Shown: one piece after another, positions 15,098 through 23,586 of the stretch
How positions within the stretch are numbered: the first letter of the stretch is position 1
Layout: the number at the start of each line of letters is the position of its first letter
From: Allohahella sp002354735
GTDB lineage: Bacteria; Pseudomonadota; Gammaproteobacteria; Pseudomonadales; Oleiphilaceae
NCBI RefSeq assembly: GCF_047946665.1
Contig: NZ_CP172312.1
Coordinates: 124,001-188,000 of the forward strand
Direction: 5' to 3'
Length of the DNA stretch: 64,000 nucleotides
Notes under the pieces: model-generated
Seen by the model: only the letters and a program-made list of their open reading frames with translations
What the model was told of the DNA's origin: nothing
Database searches by the model: none
Translations under genes and position numbers: made by a program

Positions 15098-18000
15098 GTG
15101 TCAGTGTCTGAACAGTCGTTTGCCGGTGCTCCGGAAGTTTTCCCTGTTATCGCCATTGGCGCATCAGCGGGGGGGCTGGAGCCACTTGAAAAGTTCTTTG
15201 CGGCGGTGCCGGAGCACTCGGGCGCTGCATACATCGTTATCCAGCATCTTTCGCCAGACTTCAAAAGCCAGATGGAGCAGTTGCTCTCGCGCCGAACGAA
15301 ACTGCATGTCCAGCCTGCGAGCGACAACATGCGAGTCGTTCCGAACGAGGTCTACCTTCTGCCGCCGGGCAAGTCGATGACGATCAGCATGGGGAAGTTG
15401 CAGCTGCTCGAAAGGGACCCTTCGGAACAACCGGCTCTACCAGTGGACACTTTTTTCCACTCAATGGCCAAGGATTGTGGGAGGCGTTCGATTGCAATAG
15501 TGCTCTCCGGCACTGGATCGGATGGTTCGAAAGGTGTTGTCGAGGTTGCTGGTGCTGGTGGACTGGTCATTTCCCAATCTGAGGAAACCGCTGCCTTCGA
15601 TGGCATGCCTTTGAGTGCCGTCGCCACGGGCGTGGTGTCCCTCTCGCTCGCCCCCGAGCTCATGCCTGACGCGATCCTGCGTTACGTGCGTAGCGGTTTG
15701 TCTCCAGATCGCTTTGCTTCTTCTCAAAGTGAGCGGTCACTGGAAGAGTTCCGGCCTGTCTTCACACTTCTGCAGGATGCCTTCGGTATCGACTTCGGGC
15801 TCTATAAAACCGGGACTGTCGGGCGTCGCATCGAGCGGCGCATGCTGCTGACAGGTCTGCGCGACAGTACGGCTTATGTCGATCACGTCAGGGGCCATCC
15901 TGAGGAGATTGAACTGCTGTATAAGGATCTACTCGTCGGCGTAACCAGGTTCTTTCGTGACAGTGTCGCCTTTCAGGTGCTTGAGAAGCAGATCATTCCA
16001 AAACTAGTTTCGCAATTTCTGGCACGCAACACGGAGGCCTCTACCGAGCTCAGGCTTTGGTGTGCCGGCTGCGCAACCGGTGAGGAGGCATACTCCCTTG
16101 GTATGCTGCTGTACGAGCAATTCGAACGTCTCAATCATCAGCCGAGGTTCAAGATTTTCGCCTCTGATGTCCATCAGTCCTCAGTCCGTTTTGCGTCGGC
16201 TGGCTTGTACGGAGCCGAAAGCGTCGGAGAATTGAGTGAATCGCGGCGACGATATTTCTTTGCCGAGGAAAACGGCAAGTTTCGCGTGATCGCCGAACTG
16301 CGCAAGCTGGTCTCCTTTGCAGCGCATGATGTGATTCGCGATGCGCCCTTCACTAATCTCGACTTCATAAGTTGCCGTAACCTGCTGATCTATTTCCTGC
16401 CGGAAGTGCAGCGTAAAGTCATATCACTGTTTCACTTCGGTCTGAAGCCTCAGGGTGTGCTCATGCTGGGTTCCAGCGAGTCTCTCGGAGAGCTGGCAGA
16501 CGAATTCGAGGTGATCGATAAGCGCGCCAGACTGTTTCGCAAGCGTCGGGATGTTCGTTTGCGTATTCCTGATCGGGGAAGTTTACGTGCGAGAACTGAA
16601 GTATTTCACAGCGGCAGTCCTGTGAGCGCCCAGCGCAGCCATCGTGATATCGAACGAGCGCAGACGGCCTTGTTCGAAAGCTTGTTGCAGACGCACATGC
16701 CGCCTTCTTTCGTTATCGATGATCATGGCGAATTGGTGCATATTTTCGGCGGCGGAGAGCGCTTCCTCATTATTTCTTCCGGCCGTATGCCGCGTCGCCT
16801 TGTCGATATGCTTGATACTGCCTCCCGATCGACCGTCGCCACGGCGATCAACAGCGCACGAGAACTGAACAAGGACGTACGCTACAAGGGCTTCAGGACT
16901 AACGATAACCAGGGAAAAGCTCACCAGTTTGAACTTATGGTTCGTCCCTGTGGTGAGGTGGCGGAACGTCCCGGCCTTTTGGCTGTCTCATTCCAACCAT
17001 CAGCGGTCGGGCAGCTCGAGGCGCTGGATGATGTGGCGGTCGATATCGACGAAATGGCGAGACAGCATATTGTTCGACTCGAGGCCGAGCTACAGGCGTC
17101 GCAGGAGGATCTGCAATCCACTATCGAAGAGCTTGAGACCACAAACGAGGAGTTGCAGGCGTCCAATGAAGAGCTTGTCTCTTCGAATGAGGAATTGCAA
17201 AGCACTAACGAAGAGCTGCAGTCGGTTAATCAGGAGCTGTACACGGTCAATACCGAGTATCAGAGCAAGATTCATGAGCTGACTGAAGCCAACGATGACA
17301 TGTACAACCTGATGGCCAATACCCGTATCGGCGTGTTGTTCATCGGCGAAGATCTTTGCCTGCGCCGCTATACCCCTGAAGCTTCTCATTTTTTCGACCT
17401 GAGCCCACAGGATCTGGGACGAAGCTTCGAGGCATTGGCCAGGCCGCTTGAGCGTGAAAACCTTGCAAGCGAGATTCGTGAAGTCATTGAGAGCGCGAGA
17501 GACATTGATCTCGGGATTCACACCCACCGGGATAGGAGCTATCTACTCCGGCTGCTGCCGTATCGCGAGCAACGGTCCCAGCGGATTACCGGCGCGGTAC
17601 TGACGCTGATTGATATCAGCTCGTTGCGCGAGGCGCAGTTCGAGGCTGGCAAGTTCAAGCAGCTCAGTGACCGTTCACCTCACGCCACGATTCTTCTGGA
17701 CCTCAATGGCTGTATCGCTTACGCCAACAGGACCCTGATGGAGTTCGCAGGAACTGATGCGGGCAGCTTGCTCAATACCCATCTTCGAGAAACGCTGGCC
17801 AGCTTCAAGGGCAGTCAGCCTGTCGCCGCCTTCGAACAGGCTGTATCAGAAGGGGCGGCCACCTGTGAGGCGCTCGTGCTGAATCGTGCTGGAGATGCCT
17901 CGATCCCGGTCGAGATCTCCATGTCGCGGATACGGTTCGACGATGGTGAGCAAAATATACTCGTGCTCGCAACCGACCTGCGCAGCAGACTCAATGCAAA

Positions 18001-20473
18001 TTTCGAGCTGTTCCTGCGAGAGCGGGCACTGGAAGTGTCGCAGGCAGGCATTGTCATCACTGATGCTGGGTCCGAACTCATAACCTATGTGAATGCCGGA
18101 TTCCACGATACGACCGGCTACACACGTGAGGAAGCCATCGGCCGTAACTGTCGATTTCTTCAGGGTGATGACACTGATCCCGTTTCGGTGCAGAAGATAC
18201 GTCAGGCAATCGAAGCCAGGCGGTCGATCCGGGTGACCTTGAAGAACTACAAGAAAGACGGGACGGAATTCTGGAACGATTTATCCATTACACCGGTCAA
18301 AAACGAGCTGGGTGAGGTGACTCATTTCATCGGCTGCCAGTTCGATGTCTCTGATAGCAGAGAACGTGAGCAGAAGGCGAGTGCCACCGCCCGTCGGATT
18401 CGCCTGCTGCTCGATAGCACGGCGGAGGGCATCATCGGTGTGGACGCGAATGGCCACTGTACGTTCTGCAACCAGAGTGCGGTCAGACTGCTTGGTTACA
18501 CTTCACCTGATTTGTTGGTGGGCCGCAGTGTCCACGCGACCATTCAGCACTCCGCTGCAAATGGCCAGGCCGTTTCCGAGTCTGAGAGCCTCATCATGCA
18601 AAGCCTCAGCAGCGGCAATATGGTCGACTCCGATGCCGAGGTGCTGTGGCGCCGTGATGGGCAAGCTGTGCCGGTAGAGCTGTGGTGCCATCCGCAGACT
18701 GATGACAAAGGCAAGGTCGTTGGTGCCGTGATTACCTTCGTGGACATCACCGAGCGTAAACATCATCAGCAGCAACTTGAGGCGATCACTGCCGAGGCGC
18801 GGGCTGCCAATCAGGCCAAATCGGAATTTCTGGCCAGGATCAGCCATGAGCTGCGAACCCCGCTGACCGCTATTGCCGGCTTTGCAGAACTGCTCCGTCT
18901 TGAAGTCTCCGACCCGCGGGCACTCGAGCAGATCAACGTCATCCGGCGCAACGGCACCTATCTCGAAGAGTTGCTCAATGACCTGCTGGACTTGTCAAAA
19001 GTAGAAGCGGGGAAGCTGGTGATCGAGCCTGAGGAGTTCGAGCTGATGGATCTCATCATGGATATCCTTGCCGTGGCATCGCCACGCAGCGATGAGAAGA
19101 ACCTTGCGCTCCGCTTCGACATTCTCGACAAGGTTCCTGCCCGCATCAAGGCAGATACCACCCGTCTGAAGCAGATTCTCGACAACCTGATCAGCAATGC
19201 CATCAAGTTCACAAGCGCTGGGAGTATAACAGTCACAATTGGCGCCAGCAGAGTACAGACCATACCACCGGGCATGGGCGAGGTTTTCGGCGAGGCAGAG
19301 CATTTCACCTCGTCTGCCGTACGCCTACTTGAGATTACCGTCAAGGATACCGGTATCGGTATACCAACCGAATTCCATGATCAGCTGTTCATGCCGTTCT
19401 CGCGAGCTAGCAATGACGAAGTGAAAAAGGCAAAGGGCACGGGGCTTGGCTTGAGCATCAGCAAGGATCTCGCTGAAAGAATGGCTGGCGATATCCGATT
19501 CGAAAGTACGCCTGGTCTCGGAAGCCTGTTCACCCTACGTTTGCCGGTGCTTGTACCGCCTGGTTATAAGTCGCTCAGGAGCGGCATGCTTGATGCCGTT
19601 TCAGTTACCATGGAGGCTGACGCCCAGCGCCCGGTATTACCAGTCAGAGCGCTTATTGCCGACGATAATGATGACATTCGCAGCTATCTGGCCAGTGCCA
19701 TTGAAAGCTGTGGTGGTACAGTGGTGCAGGCGGCAGACGGAAAAGAGGCAGTGGCAGCCTTTCAGGCGGCAGAGAATGGTGAGCCTTCTATCGATATCAT
19801 TCTGATGGACATGCAGATGCCCAGGATGGACGGCAGGGAAGCAGTGCAAGCCTTGAGACGTCTCGGATGTGAGCAGCCGATCATTGCCATCACCGCTGCG
19901 GCCATGAAAGGCGACCGGGAGATGATCATCGGCCTGGGAGTTGATGACTACCTCGCCAAGCCGATTAATATTTCTGCCTTGCTCAGACGAATTGAGCAGT
20001 TCATGCAGAGCAGAGACGGTCCGGCATGGCAGGCACGACTTGAGCAGGTGCAGACAGCAGACAGTGCCGTAAGCAGTGGTCAATCCGGCCAGCAGCGGCG
20101 GAAGATACTAGTCGTAGACGATCATCTCGATGTCACCACGGCGATGCAGGCATTGCTGACTGCGCATGGTTTTGAAGTGCTTGCGGCGAATACGGGTGCC
20201 GACGCCATTGAAACGCTCAGACGTTTCAATCCGGATGCCTTGCTGCTGGATATTTCGCTGCCCGACATGGATGGCTTCGAGGTCATGGCTGCTCTGAATC
20301 ACGAAGGACTACGAACAGAGGATCTTTTCTGCGTAGCGACTACGGGACACACGCAGGCTGAAATGAAGTCACGGGCTCTCAAATCCGGATTTGACGCCTA
20401 TGTCGAGAAACCCATCACTATAAGGTCTTTGCTCAATCTGCTGGAGAAACGCTTCGCAAAAAAAAGCCCCTGA
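15098..20473 (+). CDS. CheB-CheR-PAS hybrid sensor histidine kinase with two receivers
   Basis: A 1791-residue soluble signalling protein. Residues 15-195 are a CheB methylesterase (GASAGG with S23, IQH50, GSD142). Residues about 215-485 are CheR (GVTRFFRD, SAM-binding CAGCATGEEAYS at 322-333, CRNLLIYF). A coiled coil of repeated NEEL units covers about 660-730. At least three PAS regions follow (about 735-850, 870-980, 1000-1090 with NCRFLQGDDTDP, a LOV-like motif, and another near 1110-1220). Then come HisKA (H1250 in SHELRTPL), HATPase (DNLISNAIKFT, DTGIGIP, GTGLGLSIS), REC1 (D1571) and REC2 (D1718). GTG start with AGAAGG eight bases upstream. No methyl-accepting receptor gene is in the window, so its methylation target is unknown. 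It may feed the nearby NtrC-type regulator. Confidence 0.93.
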   Translation: MSVSEQSFAGAPEVFPVIAIGASAGGLEPLEKFFAAVPEHSGAAYIVIQHLSPDFKSQMEQLLSRRTKLHVQPASDNMRVVPNEVYLLPPGKSMTISMGKLQLLERDPSEQPALPVDTFFHSMAKDCGRRSIAIVLSGTGSDGSKGVVEVAGAGGLVISQSEETAAFDGMPLSAVATGVVSLSLAPELMPDAILRYVRSGLSPDRFASSQSERSLEEFRPVFTLLQDAFGIDFGLYKTGTVGRRIERRMLLTGLRDSTAYVDHVRGHPEEIELLYKDLLVGVTRFFRDSVAFQVLEKQIIPKLVSQFLARNTEASTELRLWCAGCATGEEAYSLGMLLYEQFERLNHQPRFKIFASDVHQSSVRFASAGLYGAESVGELSESRRRYFFAEENGKFRVIAELRKLVSFAAHDVIRDAPFTNLDFISCRNLLIYFLPEVQRKVISLFHFGLKPQGVLMLGSSESLGELADEFEVIDKRARLFRKRRDVRLRIPDRGSLRARTEVFHSGSPVSAQRSHRDIERAQTALFESLLQTHMPPSFVIDDHGELVHIFGGGERFLIISSGRMPRRLVDMLDTASRSTVATAINSARELNKDVRYKGFRTNDNQGKAHQFELMVRPCGEVAERPGLLAVSFQPSAVGQLEALDDVAVDIDEMARQHIVRLEAELQASQEDLQSTIEELETTNEELQASNEELVSSNEELQSTNEELQSVNQELYTVNTEYQSKIHELTEANDDMYNLMANTRIGVLFIGEDLCLRRYTPEASHFFDLSPQDLGRSFEALARPLERENLASEIREVIESARDIDLGIHTHRDRSYLLRLLPYREQRSQRITGAVLTLIDISSLREAQFEAGKFKQLSDRSPHATILLDLNGCIAYANRTLMEFAGTDAGSLLNTHLRETLASFKGSQPVAAFEQAVSEGAATCEALVLNRAGDASIPVEISMSRIRFDDGEQNILVLATDLRSRLNANFELFLRERALEVSQAGIVITDAGSELITYVNAGFHDTTGYTREEAIGRNCRFLQGDDTDPVSVQKIRQAIEARRSIRVTLKNYKKDGTEFWNDLSITPVKNELGEVTHFIGCQFDVSDSREREQKASATARRIRLLLDSTAEGIIGVDANGHCTFCNQSAVRLLGYTSPDLLVGRSVHATIQHSAANGQAVSESESLIMQSLSSGNMVDSDAEVLWRRDGQAVPVELWCHPQTDDKGKVVGAVITFVDITERKHHQQQLEAITAEARAANQAKSEFLARISHELRTPLTAIAGFAELLRLEVSDPRALEQINVIRRNGTYLEELLNDLLDLSKVEAGKLVIEPEEFELMDLIMDILAVASPRSDEKNLALRFDILDKVPARIKADTTRLKQILDNLISNAIKFTSAGSITVTIGASRVQTIPPGMGEVFGEAEHFTSSAVRLLEITVKDTGIGIPTEFHDQLFMPFSRASNDEVKKAKGTGLGLSISKDLAERMAGDIRFESTPGLGSLFTLRLPVLVPPGYKSLRSGMLDAVSVTMEADAQRPVLPVRALIADDNDDIRSYLASAIESCGGTVVQAADGKEAVAAFQAAENGEPSIDIILMDMQMPRMDGREAVQALRRLGCEQPIIAITAAAMKGDREMIIGLGVDDYLAKPINISALLRRIEQFMQSRDGPAWQARLEQVQTADSAVSSGQSGQQRRKILVVDDHLDVTTAMQALLTAHGFEVLAANTGADAIETLRRFNPDALLLDISLPDMDGFEVMAALNHEGLRTEDLFCVATTGHTQAEMKSRALKSGFDAYVEKPITIRSLLNLLEKRFAKKSP

Positions 20474-20486
20474 ACAATCAGGGGCT
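20458..20486 (-). terminator. Terminator of csbD, embedded in the end of the hybrid kinase gene
   Basis: AGCCCCTGA (20465-20473), loop ACAA, TCAGGGGCT (20478-20486). On the minus strand it is followed by eight T (complement of A 20458-20465). The T-run and the left arm code for the last residues and stop of the kinase gene. Confidence 0.85.
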
Positions 20487-20506
20487 CCTACTGAACGAGA
20501 GCGCAG

Positions 20507-20704
20507 TTACATATTGCGTTCGAAGTCGTTCAGCTGCTTCTCGGCTTCATCTTTCGAGATGCCGTATTTCTGCTGAATCTTGCCAAGCAACTCTTCCTTG
20601 TGGCCTTTCGCGATATCAAGATCGTCATCTGTGAGCTTGCCCCACTTCTGTTGAACCTTGCCTTTGAGCTGCTTCCAGTTACCTTCTACTTGGTCCCAAT
20701 TCAT
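20507..20704 (-). CDS. CsbD-family stress protein (YjbJ-like)
   Basis: A 65-residue hydrophilic protein with the family pattern MNWDQVEGNWKQLKGKV, KWGKLTDDDL and a C-terminal helix ending in DEAEKQLNDFERNM. CsbD/YjbJ proteins are abundant in general stress or stationary phase, but their molecular role is not known. The ATG at 20704 has AAGGAG five bases upstream; longer in-frame starts lack a ribosome site. A near-consensus sigma-54 promoter lies about 55-70 bp upstream and a strong terminator follows. Confidence 0.95.
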   Translation of the reverse strand: MNWDQVEGNWKQLKGKVQQKWGKLTDDDLDIAKGHKEELLGKIQQKYGISKDEAEKQLNDFERNM

Positions 20705-21025
20705 ATCAACTCCTTGTTGCTCTGATAGGTGTCTGATGACACTCATCGAATCAATTAGCGAGAAGCGTGCCAAGCAGCCAGACTTTACCTTCATGGCCCC
20801 GCCAGCAGTTGCTCGACCCCGTCATAGGTGCGGTTTGAGAGATTTAAAGCAAAAATGGCTATTGCCGAGACTCTCAACGTAAACTAGCTTTTAAGGGTCA
20901 CAACTGTGGAAGCATATACAAGCAGTTTGTAATTTTAAGATAATTGAAAGTGTCTGAAAGATTGTCCGACGGAATGATTAACAGAGCCTATCAATAAATG
21001 ATTAAGGTAAACTCGGGTCTATTAC
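20705..21025. other. Intergenic region between divergent csbD and diguanylate cyclase genes
   Basis: 321 bp without a gene. It holds the csbD leader and sigma-54 promoter (20757-20772). Farther out, TTGAGAG (20835-20841) and CTCTCAA (20871-20877) form a widely spaced inverted repeat 64-106 bp upstream of the csbD -24 element. The right half near 20930-21025 is AT-rich and presumably carries the promoter of the rightward gene, but I see no convincing -35/-10 pair. Confidence 0.5.
20757..20772 (-). promoter_or_regulatory. Sigma-54 promoter (P3) of csbD
   Basis: Minus-strand TGGCACGCTTCTCGCT matches TGGCACG-N4-TTGCW at every position except T to C in the -12 box; GG complement at 20770-20771, GC at 20758-20759. 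The predicted start near 20746 gives a leader of about 42 nt. It is the best of the three matches in the cluster. Confidence 0.8.
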
Positions 21026-22549
21026 GTGGATAGCTCGCAGCCGGCTCGGGTTTTGCATACGTCGTTTCTGCAGAACCCAACACTGAAGCAGGGTAAAGAT
21101 ACCGTTTTGATGATTTGCCAGATTGACAGTACAGAGCAGTTTCAATTCCGGCGCCTATGGAGCAAGGCACAGGTAGACTCGGCCCATATGCAGATCAGCG
21201 ATTTTGCCGACTTGGGTAAGGCGCTGGCACATATCGAGGCGCAGAAGCAGGATCTCATCCTCGTTTACCTACCTGAGTCGACTGCGCCGGATCCGATTCC
21301 CGATGCCCATGCCGACAAGAATGAGCGTGTTACTGAAGTGCGGGCGACTTCCTATGAATCTCTCCTCGAGCGCGTGCGTCATCTTGTACGGCAGTGTCGT
21401 CAGACCACGCTGAATGCGCTCACTCCGGTTATCGTCGTAGTCGATCGCCTCGAAGAGGCTACGCTCCACGCCCTCCTCGTGGCAGGAGCTACCGATGTTA
21501 TCAAGTCCGGAGATTCTGCATCGCTTGACAGGCTGGTCTCCGATTTCCAGATGGCAGCCGTGGTACCGGATAAGCCGCTGCATATGCTTTATGTCGAAGA
21601 TAGTCCATCCATCTTCGCGGTATTCATCGAGTACTTCAGTGCCAAGGGATTTCAGGTCAGCCATTTCACCAGCGCAAGACAGGCCCTTAAATCCACCTTG
21701 AAAGAATCGTATGACCTCGTCGTTGCCGATGTCATGGTGGAGGGCACGCTTACGGGCCTTTCTCTGGTGCGAAGCATCAAGGGTAGTGCACAGGGGCGCT
21801 TACTGCCCTGTTTCATTGTCTCGGGGCTTCAGGACCAGGCTCAGAAGATGCAGATGCTGGCTGCCGGTGCTGATGATGTGCTTATCAAGCCAGTCTCACT
21901 GGAGGAACTGCATAGTCGCATTCTGGGGGTCTGGGCAGATTATCAGGAGCGTCGCAGCATCGAGGAAGAGCAGGCGCGACTGCAGACCATGGCGCTCACC
22001 GATCAGCTAACGGGACTGCTTAACAGACATGCGCTCGAGAGCATCGCCCAGCGTGTTCATGCCAATGCACTGCGCCATGAAGGCGACTACAGCGTACTCA
22101 TGTGTGATATCGATCACTTCAAGCATGTGAACGATACTTTTGGCCATCAGGCGGGCGACGATATCCTGCAGGCGGTGGCAAAGCTAATGGGGCAGCACAC
22201 ACGGACTGAAGATTACGCGTTCAGGATCGGTGGTGAAGAGCTCGTATTGCTGTTGCCAAACTGCTCCCTGGTAGACGCCGTACACAAGGCGGATCGATTT
22301 CGCTGGGCCGTTCAGACGAGCCGCCCGCTCGGCATCGATATCACCGTGAGCATCGGTGTCGCCTGTTTGAGCCAGCTACAGGGCCTGCAGCTCGATGTCG
22401 CAGACTCTGGCCTCGTGCCGGAGGATCACGGTTTTTCCAACATACTGGCGGCAGCGGACGCAGCGCTTTACCGAGCAAAAGCCAACGGAAGGAACCAGGT
22501 TGAAAGCGCCTACAATACCGATTTGTCCCAGTCACCTGACGTATGTTGA
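21026..22549 (+). CDS. Diguanylate cyclase with two receiver domains (PleD-like layout)
   Basis: A 507-residue protein. Residues about 25-180 look like a degenerate receiver (hydrophobic strands LILVYLP, TPVIVVVDR, GATDVIKSGD) without the acidic pocket or phosphoacceptor. Residues about 186-305 are a proper receiver (MLYVEDSPSIF, VVADVMVEG, VLIKP). The GGDEF domain (about 330-490) has DQLTGLLNRH, CDIDHFKHVNDTFGHQAGD, active site GGEEL with Leu for Phe, and an RxxD inhibitory site (RTED) five residues before it. It is probably active and receiver-controlled. The GTG start at 21026 has a weak ribosome site. The topoisomerase IB gene starts within its last 50 nt. Confidence 0.88.
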   Translation: MDSSQPARVLHTSFLQNPTLKQGKDTVLMICQIDSTEQFQFRRLWSKAQVDSAHMQISDFADLGKALAHIEAQKQDLILVYLPESTAPDPIPDAHADKNERVTEVRATSYESLLERVRHLVRQCRQTTLNALTPVIVVVDRLEEATLHALLVAGATDVIKSGDSASLDRLVSDFQMAAVVPDKPLHMLYVEDSPSIFAVFIEYFSAKGFQVSHFTSARQALKSTLKESYDLVVADVMVEGTLTGLSLVRSIKGSAQGRLLPCFIVSGLQDQAQKMQMLAAGADDVLIKPVSLEELHSRILGVWADYQERRSIEEEQARLQTMALTDQLTGLLNRHALESIAQRVHANALRHEGDYSVLMCDIDHFKHVNDTFGHQAGDDILQAVAKLMGQHTRTEDYAFRIGGEELVLLLPNCSLVDAVHKADRFRWAVQTSRPLGIDITVSIGVACLSQLQGLQLDVADSGLVPEDHGFSNILAAADAALYRAKANGRNQVESAYNTDLSQSPDVC

Positions 22550-23564
22550 TGACACTACGCCGGGCTTTACCCGACGCCGCTGCGGCCGGGGATTTACCTA
22601 TTTCGATGACGCAGGCCACAAGCTAAGCGATCCGGAACAGCTGCAGCGCATCAAATCGCTGGTCATTCCGCCCAACTGGCAGCGGGTATGGATATGTAGC
22701 CAGCCCGATGGTCATCTTCAGGCTACCGGCTACGACGAGCGGAACCGCAAGCAGTATCGCTATCACGAAGAATGGAGCAAGCACCGTCAGGCCAGCAAGT
22801 TTTCCGGCCTCGCTGATTTCGCCAGAGCATTGCCAGCAGTGCGGCAGCGGCTCGAGAGCGACCTTCGTAGACGTCACTGGCCACGGGAGAAGGTGCTCGC
22901 GCTGGTGGTTCGTCTGCTCGATACCTACCACCTGCGAATAGGCAATCAGGCTTACACAAACAGCAATCATACGTACGGTGCGACCACCCTGAGGCGGAAG
23001 CATGTGCAGTTGGAGAACGGCCATCTTGCACTGCAGTACCGGGCAAAGAGTGGAAAGTACCGCTCTATTCAAATTGCGGACAGGAAGCTGGAAAAGCTGC
23101 TGAGAGCAGTCAGTGAGTTGCCCGGCTATGAACTCTTCCGATATTACGATCGTGACCAGAAAGCTTTCAGAGCTATCGACAGTCATGATGTGAATCAGTA
23201 CATTCAGGCAGTCAGTGGATTACCGTACACTGCCAAAGCCTTCCGCACCTGGGGCGGGACTGTAGAGGCCGCGCGGCAGTTTACTTCGGCGGTCAAGCTG
23301 GTTCGCGAGCACCCCCAACGCAAGTTCGAGACTCAGTTGGTCAAGCTTGTGGCGGCCAAGCTTGGTAACACGATCACCATTTGCCGGGAGTATTATATTC
23401 ACCCCACAGTCCTCTGCACGCTTGTGCAGCAGCACGATGATGACGCCTTGTTCGATCGACTCGAGCGTGCGAAAGCAGCGGAGGCCACCGGCGGACTGGA
23501 CGCGTTTGAAAACTATACCCTCGAGGTGCTGAGCGAGCCAGTCAAGCCTCCACAGGCGTCTTAA
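22500..23564 (+). CDS. DNA topoisomerase IB (poxvirus-type)
   Basis: A 354-residue type IB enzyme that relaxes supercoils through a 3'-phosphotyrosine. The DNA-binding N-terminal part includes RIKSLVIPPNWQRVWIC and GYDERNRKQYRYHEEW. The catalytic domain has RIGNQAYTNSNHTYGATTLR (catalytic Arg), the basic segment AKSGKYRSIQI, FRTWGGTV (catalytic Arg; usually RTWAGT), and nucleophile Tyr in ICREYYIHP. I chose TTG 22500 because GGAAGGA lies six bases upstream and the protein then begins just before the conserved LTYVDD; a frame from 22395 has no ribosome site and lies inside the cyclase gene. The 50-nt overlap implies coupling with the diguanylate cyclase. Confidence 0.9.
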   Translation: MKAPTIPICPSHLTYVDDTTPGFTRRRCGRGFTYFDDAGHKLSDPEQLQRIKSLVIPPNWQRVWICSQPDGHLQATGYDERNRKQYRYHEEWSKHRQASKFSGLADFARALPAVRQRLESDLRRRHWPREKVLALVVRLLDTYHLRIGNQAYTNSNHTYGATTLRRKHVQLENGHLALQYRAKSGKYRSIQIADRKLEKLLRAVSELPGYELFRYYDRDQKAFRAIDSHDVNQYIQAVSGLPYTAKAFRTWGGTVEAARQFTSAVKLVREHPQRKFETQLVKLVAAKLGNTITICREYYIHPTVLCTLVQQHDDDALFDRLERAKAAEATGGLDAFENYTLEVLSEPVKPPQAS

Positions 23565-23586
23565 TGAATCAGCTTGGGCGGACAAG

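Noticed and set aside
20835..20877. TTGAGAG/CTCTCAA as a shared activator motif (a CTCTCAA also occurs at 15005-15011 upstream of P2)
   Set aside because: A shared 7-mer between two windows of about 100 bp is expected by chance, and it is not present at P1.
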